NCBI GenBank assembly: GCA_028829895.1
Contig: CM054179.1
Location: 96,468,875 to 96,532,874 of the forward strand
DNA: 64,000 nt
DNA from: Sinotaia quadrata
Lineage: Eukaryota; Mollusca; Gastropoda; Architaenioglossa; Viviparidae
Direction of reading: 5' to 3'
In this document: piece after piece, positions 45,541 through 57,365 of the stretch
How positions within the stretch are numbered: position 1 is the first letter of the stretch
How the letters are laid out: every line of letters begins with the position of its first letter
Notes under the pieces: generated by a model
Told to the model about the DNA's origin: nothing
Databases searched by the model: none
Seen by the model: the letters and a program-made list of their open reading frames with translations, nothing else
Position numbers and translations under genes: made by a program

Positions 45541-45659
45541 TCCATGGTACTCATATCTGATCGATAGAGGTATGCAGTAGTCCGGTTGTCTGTGGTGGTT
45601 GGTATTGTTGTTAACGTTGTAGCTGTTTCCAGTGTTTGAGGGGAGAGGGTGGGTGGGGT

Positions 45660-46860
45660 ATCTTACAGAGGCCATACCCAACACCACCACCCCGCCATAG
45701 CATGCCAATAAATCTTGAAGGTGCGTTTGCCGAGAGAGCCACAAGCCCGCAAATTGGCCCCGATTACTACTAAAAACACGAATGGTCTTTTCTGTGTTTT
45801 CTATTAGATATAAATGACTTCTAAATTAGTAACAGTTATGAGGTGATTTTTCTTACTTTTGTGTTCGATATAAATGACTTCTAAATTACTAAGAGTTATG
45901 TAGTAGTTGTGCCATCTAATAAAAACTAAATTATTTAATTTAAGAAAATTAATTACTCTTTAAACACAACTCTTTACGAACGTATAATTTAAAAGATGAA
46001 GTACAAAATAAAACCAAAAACTATATTGGCGTACTATGGGAAAACCGTTCTAGGACAAATGATAAAAAAACACAAAGAAAGTAATATAAACTATCACACA
46101 GAATAAAGAAATACAAACTATAAACTATTTTCTAACTAAATGTATAAACGTCTGCCGTAATGAGTAAATGTATAAAACAGTATATAACGATAAAAACATG
46201 TACACTAAATAGAGAGTTGCACATTTAACGCAGGCAATGTTTACGTGCTAACATATTGTGCTGTTGAAACAAAACCCATCTTGACCCTGCCTGTCATGGC
46301 GTCTCTGCATGCGATGCTTCCCCCCCCCCTCCACCCACCAACATAACACTCACAGAGGCAAGGAAAAATGGGCACAAAACATCCTGCATCATGCTCGCCT
46401 CTCAGTGGTGATAAAGTTGGCAGCTGTTAGGCTAGGCTTTCGTGTCCAACTTTTCACCTTTTAGAGAGAGTTAAGTCCTCTTGGCCCGGACTGACCCTCA
46501 CAATGTACTTTACAGTCATTTATTCACTGTGGTGCCTTTCCATCAACATTACGAATTAAAGTATTTCGCATGTTAAGGTTTACGCTCTTATTATAGAATA
46601 TCTGGCATAAATTTGCCTAAATTTGCCTAATAAGTGCCTTGTTCTTCTTATGGGGATCTCGTGTACAACGTGTCTAATGTCAGAATGTAATTAAAGTGAA
46701 GTTCAAAATCATTACGTTGCACTTCCTATGTACAAAAGTGTCAACAGTGCACATATGCATGCATGCGTGTAAATGTATGTATGTATGTGTGTGTATTTTA
46801 AATGTAATAAAATTAAATTAAATATCTTTTGTATTTCTCACTGGAAGAGGTTCGACAGAA
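45660..46860 (+). other. no gene seen
   Basis: TATAAATGACTTCTAAATTA is duplicated at about 45810 and 45871. A C run at 46320-46329. Nothing else recognised. Confidence 0.55.
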
Positions 46861-47100
46861 CTGCTTTTTCAATCCATTTTTTTTAAATTTTGAAAGAGAA
46901 CATTTTTTTCAGAATAGCAATATGTACATTTTGAATCTCTACAACTTTCTCTGTCGACACATAGTACTTTTCCCAAATTCCGATTGGATGATTCTGTAAC
47001 AGGGTTTTCTGTTACAACGGAAATAAGCTCATACGGGTCCTTTAATTTCCTAAAGTTCTGACAAAATAAATCAAATCTCCATTTCAGATGTCTGAGCATG

Positions 47101-47690
47101 CCATGCATAGGTTTTGTGAAACGCAGACAACCATTTATAGACACGTACATATACTGTTCTGTCAAGCAATGGGTTATGAAAGGCAGAGAGTTATTTATAG
47201 ACACAGACATATACTGTCCTGTCAAGCAATGGGTTATGAAAGGCAGAGAGTTATTTATAGACACAGACATATACTGTCCTGTCAAGCAATGGGTTATGAA
47301 AGGCAGAGAGTTATTTATAGACACAGACATATACTGTCCTGTCAAGCAATGGGTTATGAAAGGCAGAGAGTTATTTATAGACACAGACATATACTGTCCT
47401 GTCAAGCAATGGGTTATGAAAGGCAGAGAGTTATTTATAGACACAGACATATACTGTCCTGTCAAGCAATGGGTTATGAAAGGCAGAGAGTTATTTATAG
47501 ACACAGACATATACTGTCCTGTCAAGCAATGGGTTATGAAAGGCAGAGTTATTTATAGACACAGACATATACTGTCCTGTCAAGCAATGGGTTATGAAAG
47601 GCAGAGAGTTATTAATAGACACGTACATATATACTCCGTTGAGCAATAGGTTATGAAAGACAGAAAGTTTTTTTTATATATATAAACAGG
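47101..47690 (+). repeat. 60-bp minisatellite with six identical copies, open on both strands
   Basis: The unit starts GTCAAGCAATGGGTTATGAA and continues AGGCAGAGAGTTATTTATAG. Copies 47161, 47221, 47281, 47341, 47401 and 47461 are identical over 60 bp. The flanking copies at 47101, 47521 (2-bp deletion) and 47579 are diverged. A minus frame of 218 codons and plus frames of 156-183 codons result because the unit has no stop and 60 is divisible by three. Confidence 0.97.
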
Positions 47691-48360
47691 TAGATATACT
47701 GCTCCAGAGAAGTGTCTTAGAGCGAAGATTCAATTTGCACTTTGGTTGCACGTGAATATCCAAGATTCTCTCTCACAACCTCACTGCCGCTAAATAGTTT
47801 ATATTTGGGCTAGAACTCAAAACAGCCCAATTTTTTGCAGGAGGAAAGAGAATCACCTTGAGAACTAGAGACATCTGTGCTGCACTCTAGAGAGACCAAG
47901 CTCTCGGCTATAATGTCGTCACAATCTTAAGTTACTTCTATCACACCAAAATTATTTTTAAAAAATATTAAAAATTATTAAATTAAAGTAAAAATTATTT
48001 TAACAGATTTCGAGAAATGGCATGCTTATGTGCAAGTGGCAGTTCTGTGCATTTTAAACATGACTGTCAAGAAGAAATGGTGATTCAATTTCATTTTCAG
48101 ATCAATGACTTTGAGGAAATCTACAAAGTCAATGTGCATTCGAATGCAGATCGTCTCCAACCTCAATGCTGTCCACCCGCTTTGAAGAAAGGTTCATCAT
48201 TTTGCCAGATCTGCAAAACAAAATCCAGTCCTTAACGGAAGCGTGTGGCGCCTATTCATTACAACAGTAGACTGCCTCTAAAGTCTAAAAAATGTAACAC
48301 AGTACGGAAGCGGAGCCATGTGCCCACAGATCCTAATGGCGCATTTTAGGGATAGTTTGA
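47691..48360 (+). other. no gene confirmed
   Basis: An open frame of 72 codons at 48017-48235 has an ATG, seven Cys and mixed codon use (ends CQICKTKSSP), which makes it look more protein-like than its neighbours. No family is recognised and no splice partner is seen. Confidence 0.3.
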
Positions 48361-48364
48361 ATCA

Positions 48365-48436
48365 TCAGATAGATAGATAGACAAATAGATAGCTAGACAG
48401 ATAGATAGACAAATAGATAGATAGATAGATAGATAT
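48365..48436 (+). repeat. (GATA)n-like microsatellite
   Basis: GATAGATAGATA interrupted by CAAATAGATAGCTAGACA. Confidence 0.95.
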
Positions 48437-49020
48437 TTAAAAGTGTAATAATTAAAATTGCAGAGTTTTAAGGTTAGATTATAAGTCATAAGTTTAACTT
48501 TCAAGAAGTGTGTTAAAAAGTAAGTTGTATGTTGGTGTCCACAAGGCGAGCGAAAGAACAGTGTACTAAAGCAGGCGCATTCAAAGAAGTCACGTGATAT
48601 CATGAGGTCATCAAGTGAAAACAAAAGGCTAAGTACCTTGTGTGCCCCCAGCAGAGTGGGTGATTAAATATTATGTGAAAAACTGAAACGCAACATTAGT
48701 AAATAATTACTGAACTGTAAAAGCATATATTTGGCGATGATTCTAGGCCAATATCCCAGGATAGAATAGTTGAGTTGTATCTTTAATTGTTGATTTATAA
48801 TTAATTGCTTTTTATTACATAAATGTTTTAGTAATTCTTCATTTGTGTTGTGTTCAGTTCCTTATTATCTTCACTGTATGTAAAATGTGTACTGCATGTG
48901 CTGTCTTTGTTTTGTTGATTGTTTTGATTAGTAATTGAGTGGGGGCTTATAACAAGCCAAATTATAACTACTCATCCCAGTATCATAAAGGACATTTTAA
49001 AAATTAAATATTTTGTGGTT
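48437..49020 (+). other. no gene seen
   Basis: AT-rich unique sequence. Confidence 0.5.
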
Positions 49021-49395
49021 CCAAACCATGACACTTAAGTGTATAATGTAGACTTAATTAAATATGTAGTGGTTCCGATCAATGACACATATACATACAT
49101 AACTTCTGGTGTGTATAGTGTGTACTTACATAATATACAGTGTTAAATACATGTTTACTTATATAACTTAGATTAAGTACATGTGTACTTACATAACATA
49201 CCGTGTTAAATACATATTTTCTTACATAACTTAGATAATTAAGTACATGTGTACTTACATAAAATACAGTATTAAATACATGTGTGCTTATATAACTTAG
49301 TATTACGTATGTGTGTTCTTACATAACTTTAATTATTATTAATGTACACTTACATAAGCTAGAGTATTAAGCACACGTGTACTTACATAGAATGT
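49021..49395 (+). repeat. degenerate repeat of ACTTACATAACATACAGTGT-type units
   Basis: TTAAATACATGTGTACTTAC then ATAACTTAGA recurs about eight times with variable spacing. Confidence 0.83.
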
Positions 49396-49579
49396 TAACG
49401 CAAGGAAAGCGAATGACACCAGAGCAACATAACCGACCTTGAAAACTTTGTTGACCTGAAAATATGAGAAAACGTTTAGATATTTTTAGGTTAAAAAGAT
49501 TTTTGCATTCTGTGAGAGTGCCTGCCCCACTCCCTTGTTACCTCATCCATCGATGTGTGAAGGACGTGTGTATCAGTCC

Positions 49580-50250
49580 GAGCTCCATTTGACATAGAGA
49601 TCTTGCTACTCCTCACTTGACATAGAGATCTTGCTACTCCTCACTAAAATGTGTGAGGGCTTTCAGTGTCTCAGATAAAGTTGCTCAGTGAGCACTCTAA
49701 GGACTTGAAATATAATAGATCTAATTGCTGCTCATTGCCGATTGAGCAGTATAAGAACTTGCAGTATTCCAGATCTAGTTTCTGGTTGAGCCGTCTAAGG
49801 ACTCGTATCCTTCTAGATCTTGCTGCTGGTTGAGCAGTCTAAGAGCTTGCAGTATTCTAGATATTGTTGCTGGTTGAGCAGTCTAAGAGCTTGCAGTATT
49901 CTAGATCTTGTTGCTGGTTGAGCAGTCTAAGAGCTTGCAGTATTCTAGATCTCGTTGCTGATTGAGCAATGAAAGGACTTGCAGTATTCTAGATTTTGTT
50001 GATTGGTCAATCTAAGGACTTCAATCTTCTAGATCTTGTTTGCTGATTGGTCAATCTAAGGACTTCAGTCTTCTAGATCTCGTTGCTCATTGATCAGTCT
50101 AAGGACTCGTAGTGTTATATATCGTTGAGCATTGTAAGAGCCTCCAGTGTTATAGATCTAATTAATCATTGAACAATGTAAGAGTTTGCAGTATTATACA
50201 TCTTTTTGCTCATTGAACATTGTAATCACTTGCAGTTGTATAGATCCACG
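49580..50250 (+). repeat. degenerate repeat of about 55-60 bp built on TTGAGCAGTCTAAGGACTTG
   Basis: The unit is TTGCTGGTTGAGCAGTCTAA then GAGCTTGCAGTATTCTAGAT, about 11 copies. Three central copies (about 49820-49955) are nearly identical. Confidence 0.9.
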
Positions 50251-51915
50251 AAATGTCCCATGAATGTTTGAGAAATTTTGTTTTATTTTTCTTCATTAGC
50301 TCTTTAACTTTTTTTCTTTTTTTTTTGGTACTCTTAGCAGTCTTAGGTCGATGAGAACATTGTTGTTGTTGTTGCTATTGTTGATGCTATTGCTGTGTAT
50401 AAATTAACTAATATCATATGTGTAATAATAACATTTCCAACACCCCACAAGGGTTTGTACAACCTGCCACAAAACAGATCCCAGCCTTGTAATACATATA
50501 ACTTCAGCATTGTCAACTCCCCACAAGGACTGTCATAATATGTCAATCTGTCAACAAAGAGCTTACAACTGGGTACTGACTGATCCCTCGCCCACACTGA
50601 CGCCGTTCCAGTTAAACTCAGTAACAGATGAAGAATCGGGGTGGCGAAAAAATGGAGGGGGGATGAAGGCAGGAAGAGTAGGGGAGTGAGGTGGTTTCAT
50701 CGCGCTGGACACTTCTTTCTGTAGTAACGGTGAGTATTTATTTACTCATACCACATTACCAGCTCTCCCAAACAAATGTAGTAACGGTGAGTATTTATTT
50801 ACTCAATCCAGCTCTCCAAAAACAGTCGAAAACTTGCAGCCATAGCTTTGTTCAAAAAAAATTTGTTCAGTCACTTAGAGTTCAACCCCTCTTCTAAAGA
50901 TTTTGTTCAGTTGTGTCATATTCTGGTACACCATTTCCTGAAAATATATTTGTAGCATTTAATCAAATAAAATATTGATGTACACAACATTATGTATATA
51001 TATATCAGAGTTCAATAATAAAAAAAATAAACAAAAGCCAGCATGTGCTAAGAATCTGTCATCAGATTTCATGTACTCATTCTAAAATTACATGAGGATA
51101 GGGGACTGAACTCGTATTTTGATCTTGAGGCTGTAAGCATGGTGACACTTTGACATTGTGTGAGCAATGAGTAGGCATGTAGGAATCATTTAATTCAGGT
51201 TGAAAAGAATTCCATCTCTTTTTATTTCCAGTTGAAAAACTATGGTTTTAGGAGTATATCCTTTCCAGCCTTCCAATGCCCTCAAATTGTATTTAAAACA
51301 TATTGTTATTTCATTCTTAGTAATTCAAGCTGCATGAAACTCTTGTGTGCCAGCAGATTGTAGATATCAATGTTTACTACTATTTTCAATGTAATCCAGT
51401 AATTGTCCCAATTATAATTGTAAACTGACTGACACATATTGATTATCTTATATAAATTTATGTTCTTTTAACAGTATTAATAACATCGTTAATTGTGATC
51501 AAATTCTGTACAAGTAATTAACTTGTACAATGACCAAGAGAAGTATCATTCATGTCTTGTTATGTCATGTCAACTGATGTCATATCATGTCCTTTCATAA
51601 TCACCCTGCTGAATAACTTGTGCGCTAAACAGTAATTATCATGCATGTTGTTGCAATTGAAAGTGAGCAACGTATATGTCACGTGACGTTGTCCGAGGCT
51701 TGAAACGTCATGGACAGTCAATGCATTTTACCCGTTTAACGATAACTGTGTGTGTCGAACAGCTTACACGGACAAAAATAAAAATACTAAAAATACTGTA
51801 TTTATTTTTAATTTTGAATATTGACCTTATCAAACCGGAAGTGGAGTATTAAATTCATTTTGAACGTCCGGCGTTAAGTATGAGATAACTGGACGAGAAA
51901 ATAGAAACACTTGTT
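50251..51915 (+). other. no gene seen; small duplication at 50725-50805
   Basis: TGTAGTAACGGTGAGTATTT then ATTTACTCA is present twice (about 50720 and 50776). A B-box-like CGAGTTCAGTCCCC on the minus strand at about 51100 is too weak to call as a SINE. Confidence 0.5.
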
Positions 51916-51917
51916 GC

Positions 51918-51932
51918 GGGGGGGGGGGGGGG
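51918..51932 (+). repeat. G15 homopolymer
   Basis: Fifteen consecutive G. Confidence 0.97.
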
Positions 51933-52169
51933 AGAAAATAAAAACTTGTGAAATGTATACAAGTGGATTATTTTTCAATACAGTACCAATCGGAGATAGT
52001 CAGAACACTGCCGGGCGATGACCCCGTGACATTGATCTTTCATGATTATGTTGGTGGACGGTTTGTGGAGAACGTACCCATTCCTCTCCCTCCGGGCCAC
52101 CACCACCACACAAACATACACACACATAAATGCACACGCACACACATATCTTTGATTCCTAAAACATGA

Positions 52170-52560
52170 CGTTTACCATGGAGACAACTCTCAAACAGAC
52201 ACACTAATCCGATCCTGATAAGGTAACGCAAAAGAAATACAGACACTGAAATAATCAAACATTAATTCAATCCTGATAAGCGTAACGCGAAAGATTACAG
52301 GCACTGAAATAAGCAGACAAACACTAATCCGATCCTTATGGGCGTAACGCGAAAGAAATACAGACACTGAAATAAGCAAATAAACATCAGTCCAGCAATA
52401 ACAGATGCAGAGTGAAAGAACTCCCAACTCTGAAATGAATATCAGTCCACTAACAGGTGAAGCGCGAATAATATCAAACACTGAAATGAACATCAGTCAT
52501 CCATGACAGGTGTACAGCTAAAGGAATCAAGCACTGAAATGGACAACATTCTATCAGTGA
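52170..52560 (+). repeat. degenerate tandem repeat of about 60 bp
   Basis: AAACACTAATCCGATCCTGA then TAAGCGTAACGCGAAAGAAA then TACAGACACTGAAATAAGCA; about six copies decaying toward the 3' side. Confidence 0.88.
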
Positions 52561-52649
52561 CGTGAAAAGCAAAGAAACAACCATTGGAATAAAATGATAG
52601 CTAGTTTATCATAGTAGATATAATAATGACAATAGCCCGTACTCTGGCG

Positions 52650-52765
52650 AAACATACCGGAAGCCTTAATCGATCACGTGACGTACGCATGGTATATATG
52701 ATAGACCGGAAGCCTTAATCGATCACGTGGCGTAAGCATGGTATACATGATGGTGAGAATTAAGT
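52650..52765 (+). repeat. tandem duplication of about 53 bp with a CACGTG core
   Basis: ACCGGAAGCCTTAATCGATC then ACGTGACGTACGCATGGTAT is present twice. Confidence 0.88.
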
Positions 52766-53234
52766 AGGGCGAGGGAGGACCTATAGAGAAGTCAGTGATT
52801 TTTCCCTTTTTTTTTCTCCTAGTTAAATGGCTTATTTGTAGGCTTGTTTAGAGTTTAGACAATGTTTTTTAGGCCGTGCCACGCGCCTGTCGCCAGCCTC
52901 TGTCGCGAGCCCCTTGATAATCCTCATTTGGTGTGTCTGTAATTTATTTTACATCCTACTGACACAGCTAGCGGAAGATGAGTGGCCGACCAGTTTAATA
53001 CTTCAGGAAATCTTCAAGTCCTTTACCGATTGGGCGAGGGAGATGGATCGAGAAGGGGGGGGGGGGGAGGAGGAATGAATTCTTAATAGTTACTTAACTA
53101 CTGAAATCTCGGACTGTGTCGATATCTATGTAGCCCACGCGTTGTTCTTAGGGAGACTAGGGGCCGGCTGGGCGCGAACCAATGTGCCGAGTGACTTTGT
53201 ACGGGGGAGAGCTGATCTTGAATACACTGGAGGC

Positions 53235-53395
53235 ATAAGTGGTTGCGCAGTGGTCACTAACTTAAGTCATCGATCCCAGGTCAAAGTTTAAAAAAAAATT
53301 TGCAGATCCTTAACTGCTCTGTAGCTCATGGCGTTGGGCTGCGAATAGTCGTTAGATGTTACGATAAATTGAGTCCCGTGTGCTATACATGATCT
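53235..53395 (+). repeat. tRNA-derived SINE-like sequence, probably two tRNA-like heads
   Basis: 53238-53288 reads GTGGTTGCGCAGTGGTCACT (A-box-like) then TCGATCCCAGGTC (B-box-like). Next, 53320-53386 reads TGTAGCTCATGGCGTTGGGC then AATTGAGTCCCG, again an A-box/B-box arrangement at tRNA spacing. Neither can be a functional tRNA: stems and the CCA end do not form. These look like decayed SINE heads. Confidence 0.45.
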
Positions 53396-53788
53396 TGCCA
53401 GTCACTAAGCGGAAAGAATGAAGATGATTGGAGACAGGCCGAGCAATCTGGAAATTCCACAGAACACCCATTCAAACACTTGTCCTCCCCACCTCTACAA
53501 ATTATATCGGCAGTTATACAGGCGCACACTCGCACAAACATGCGTATATGATATACATGCACAAGCGCCTACATACAGTGATACACGTACACACAAATTA
53601 ACTCTTACTCGACAATTGACGTGGGAAGATGAATCACATTAATAAATACGTCATTCATTCTTGCTGTCTGCTCAGATTAATCTAAGTTGTAAGTTATGGC
53701 TGTATTTATTTAATATCGATAGTCTATTATCTATTTGTTCCTTCGTTAGTTTCGTAACTTCATCTTTCAGACGTGCGTTTGTGTGTAC
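53396..53788 (+). other. no gene seen
   Basis: The open frame at 53418-53642 is His/Thr-rich from CA-type sequence and has no support. Confidence 0.5.
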
Positions 53789-53798
53789 GCATAGACAC

Positions 53799-53896
<98 letters not shown>

Positions 53897-53898
53897 TA
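53789..53898 (+). repeat. (GATA)n microsatellite
   Basis: About 26 uninterrupted GATA units. Confidence 0.97.
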
Positions 53899-54064
53899 TG
53901 CGACTATGTAAAAAACAGCTTTTACTATGTGGTTATAGGTTAATGCTCTGTGTAGTATCATTTTAAATTGGATTTTTGCTAATTGTTTGTAGTTGGTTTT
54001 ATTTTATGTAATGCGTCACATATTATTTCATAATATACGTAATATTAATAGAAACAGTCGATTC

Positions 54065-54375
54065 ATGTTGACGTAATGTTACAAAAAACAGTTACACCAT
54101 GTTTTACGTAATGTTACAAGAAACAGTTACACCATGCTGTGCGTAATGTTACAAGAGACAGTTAGACAATTTTGTACGTAATGTTACAAGAAACAGTTAC
54201 ACCATGCTGTGCGTAATGTTACAAGGGACAGTTACACAATTTTGTACGTAATGTTACAAGAAACAGTAACACCATGTTGTACGTAATGTTACAAGAAACA
54301 GTTACACCATGATGTAAGTAATGTTACAGGAAACAGTTACACCATGCTGTACATAATGTTACAAGAAACAGTTCT
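54065..54375 (+). repeat. 36-37-bp minisatellite, about 8-9 copies
   Basis: ACGTAATGTTACAAGAAACA then GTTACACCATGTTGT. Two variant units alternate in the middle (CATGCTGTGCG and AATTTTGTACG), a partial higher-order pattern. Confidence 0.93.
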
Positions 54376-54484
54376 GACGACGTCTTCCAGGGAAGCAAAA
54401 ATTTGACTGTTTTATGAGGCTTGTTAATATGTAATATACGCACACTATAATGCATATTACGCTATATAAAATTCCACTTGATAA

Positions 54485-54785
54485 AATTGAATTAGTATGT
54501 AATGGAGTCATATATAAAACTATTCAAGGCCAAAGCTGAATTGGGACGTCATGGAATTATTTATAAAATTATTAAATTCCAAAGCTGAATTATGACCTAA
54601 TGGGGTTATAAATAAAATTATTAAAATCTAAAGCTGAATTAGGACCTAATGGGATTATAAATAAAATTATTAAAGTCCAAAGTTGAATTAGGACCTACCG
54701 GAGTTAAAATTATTAAAGGTCAAAGCTGGTTTAGGACGTAATGGAGTTGTGTATATATATATATAAAAAAATTATTAAAGCCTAC
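54485..54785 (+). repeat. degenerate repeat of about 57-60 bp, 5 copies
   Basis: AAAATTATTAAAGTCCAAAG then CTGAATTAGGACCTAATGGG then GTTATAAAT. Confidence 0.9.
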
Positions 54786-55899
54786 ATGTAACCACTGTTT
54801 AGTATGGCGTGACAAGCGGCATGATCAGAAACTTTAAATACTGATGTAAGATTATCAGTTATTTTTCGTTTTAATATTTTATACATTAGATTGATTACTC
54901 ATTAGAGGTTTGTGGTTTCTCTTTTAAAGACGGTACAAAATGTTGCGATTTCTTTCTTCAAAAGAGATAGCGCAACTAGAGAATAGAGAAGGGTTGGACC
55001 ACGTAATTGACACCACCACTACCACCACTCCTTCCGCAGGCAATTGGCATGACAAAAGTCAAAAGAAGAATTGGGAGGGGAGGTAACTTTCGTAGTAGGA
55101 TTCAATGTAAAGCATCAAGTTTCTTTTTAATCCCCTTCCTGGTATAGTTCGTCCAGTTTACTGCTCCGGTATGGAGTGTAACAATAGTGTGATTATTCTG
55201 ATGTAATTATTTTAACAATAATGGTATATATGTACCCCCCTCGCGCTCTCCCCCCCCCCCGCCACCTCGTCAGATTGTCATGATTGTGGAGTGATGCAAA
55301 TTTGTCTGAGGATATTGGCACTCCAAGGGAGAAGACAGGGTTTGACTTGCGAGTTGCCGTGGCAGCGTGGTCAGTGTGTTTGATTTCATTTCGAATTGTT
55401 CTCCGGCGCCGATTACTGTGCATGGTCCCCATTTTTGCTGAGTTTCACTTTCCTAATCACTGCCTGGCGGAATAATAAAGAAACAAAAAGTTCCATGTAA
55501 TACAAAATGCTTTACTATCATTCCTTTTTTATTGTCAGATTATTCTATTAATACAAATTTATTTAATGTATCAGAATTGCGAAATGCGCAGTGTTGGTTA
55601 AATCTGTTTCACCGTCAAAAGACTACGACAAAAAGATATCTATACTGTTAAAAAGAAAACACAGATATCTACATTTTAGCATGGTGTCAAAAGCTTTATC
55701 GGTTGTATTGTTGATCAGTCTTAAGCAATGTCAGTTTTCTTGAGTGACTGCAGATTCGGTTCTAGAGGACAATCAAAACAAACGAAGAAAATATCAAAGA
55801 CGATTAAACAGTCCTAGTTGGGGGGTGGGTAGGGGAAGAGTCAGTGACGGTGGGGAGAAAACACACTTCTACAGCTATATGCGGGACTGTTACAACTCG
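54786..55899 (+). other. no gene seen
   Basis: C-rich runs at 55236-55260. Open frames at 55193 (-) and 55284 (+) overlap each other and have no recognised domain. Confidence 0.5.
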
Positions 55900-56600
55900 T
55901 AAGCTTAGTTTTCACGTACTCTTGACGTAACGTCGATATTCAACACGCCCGTCGCCCGCCCACAAAGGCGTTGCCATGTAGGTATGTATTTAGGTACATG
56001 TAGTCATAAAGAATTTGCCAGCGGCACGTGAACTCTTACACCAGTCAGTCAGCGCACGCTAGGGGGAAGTTATGGGTGTCGTTGCAGGGCCCCAGAGTTC
56101 TGTTGGTAAAACATGTAGACGCCTGCCTTCCACCTGGAACAGTGTCCTAAAGTGTGCATAATCGTAAGTACATTTCGTCTCACCGCGTTCTACATAGATA
56201 GGTAAAGTTTGTGGTGTTGTTTTGGGTGACCCCTGACCCCAGTCGTCTCACGCCGCTTGGGGAAAAGAGTGAGCCGAGACTTGCTGCGGATTCAGGCCCG
56301 CAGTGATGCAGTTGGCCGACGGTTTGGCGCTCAAAGAGGAGCAGTCAGTTCGCACGCTACACTCAGGGCTTCGATAGGGAAGCGAGTAGGGGCATCCCTG
56401 CGACCGTCAAGAGTAACCGAGTCTCGGAACGGACTGAGCGAACACACGCCGAAAGCGAGAGAAAGAGATGTAAAGCTGACCTTTTTTCATTACGCGCTGT
56501 TCCCGCAAGGGAGACAACCTGAGTCAACAAATGGGAAGAATAGTCTCAGTCTTAGCAGAACTCACGTCAGCTGGATTGTTATCAAAAGCGAGTAAACAAG
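55900..56600 (+). promoter_or_regulatory. GC/CpG-richer stretch, candidate promoter and non-coding first exon for the 57.2-kb gene
   Basis: Against an AT-rich background this stretch is locally GC-rich with many CpGs (for example CGCCCGTCGCCCGCCC near 55946 and repeated CG from 56225 to 56460). A consensus donor GTAAGT lies at 56164, and the coding exon with its strong acceptor starts 960 bp later. A non-coding first exon ending at about 56163 would fit. No TATA box is obvious. The open frame at 56257-56595 begins at TTG and is not supported as protein. Confidence 0.3.
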
Positions 56601-57124
56601 AAACGCACGAACAAAATTTATGATAATTTTGTAGATTGTATTTTTAAATAAGGACTTTTATTTCTTGTGACCACTACTTGAACCAAATAGAGCTGGATGT
56701 AAAATATTATCAGTGAAGGCTTCACTCCAACATTTTATTATTTTATGTTTTCCCTCATTTGTAACGGGATTTTTAAGACACTCAAATTTGTAAGACCACC
56801 ACTCCTTGACCCAAGTGCATTTCTTTATAGAGTAACAGCCGTAACTCTACAAGAACAAGAGAGGGGTGTTGAATTTCAATCACCCCACCCCACCGAAGAT
56901 TTGAATTACAAGACTCGTACAGAATAGAGATTTTTTAAAACAAAAACAACGCATTATTCCGGACTGAAACTGGAAAAGTCCGAACTGCCCACAAGCTATG
57001 TGCTCACGAGAAACGCATACTTAAAAAAGTGGACGCGGATCTAGAAGGGTGGCTGCGTGCGTGTGTTGTTTCTTGTCTCCTCACGTTCCCTCCTCTCCAC
57101 CCGCCACACCACGCACCCTTTTAG

Positions 57125-57365
57125 TTGTGGTATCCGGTCACTACAGCAGAGGCCAGTGACAGAATCAGGCGAGAGAAACCACGTGTTCGTTGAGTCAGTC
57201 GCCTGACGAAAAAGATGCAAGCTGAAAGAAAGAGGTCAAAGGAAATGGGGCCAGGTCGCTCTCGGCCCTTCTCGATAGTGACCACAATGTCCGCAGTTGG
57301 CCTGCTGATCGTGTTTATGGGATGTTTATTTGTACCTGTTGTCGCTTCAGAGGATTTTATCACAG
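57125..57365 (+). CDS. probable 5' coding exon of a second gene: 5' UTR, ATG at 57215 and signal-like segment
   Basis: A pyrimidine-rich tract at 57068-57124 ends CCCTTTTAG, an excellent 3' splice site, and the exon ends ACAG|GTGAGT. The ATG at 57215 opens 50 codons plus one base: a basic N terminus (QAERKRSKE), then the hydrophobic run SAVGLLIVFMGCLFVPVV, then ASEDFITG with a plausible signal cleavage after VVAS. Shorter starts at Met11 or Met25 would give a more ordinary signal peptide. The family is not recognised and no following exon could be identified before 64000. The exon shape is good; the identity is unknown. Confidence 0.5.

Noticed and set aside
47790..47930. Possible minus-strand tRNA-derived SINE (GCCGAGAGCTTGG and GTTTTGAGTTCTAGCCC)
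   Set aside because: The A-box-like and B-box-like strings are about 90 bp apart, too far for a tRNA head, and there is no second copy.
51948..52075. Possible exon with acceptor TTCAATACAG, reading SEIVRTLPGDDPVTLIFHDY, ending at GTACCC
   Set aside because: The protein reading looks plausible, but the donor is poor, there is no partner exon and the family is not recognised.
56090..56145. tRNA-like string GTTCTGTTGGTAAAACATGT followed by CGCCTGCCTTCCACC
   Set aside because: Resembles the 5' half of a tRNA or SINE, but no B box follows and the stems do not form.
56257..56595. 112-codon Arg/Ser-rich frame in the GC-richer stretch
   Set aside because: It begins at TTG with no ATG near the start, and its composition follows the local CpG content. 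More likely 5' flank or intron.
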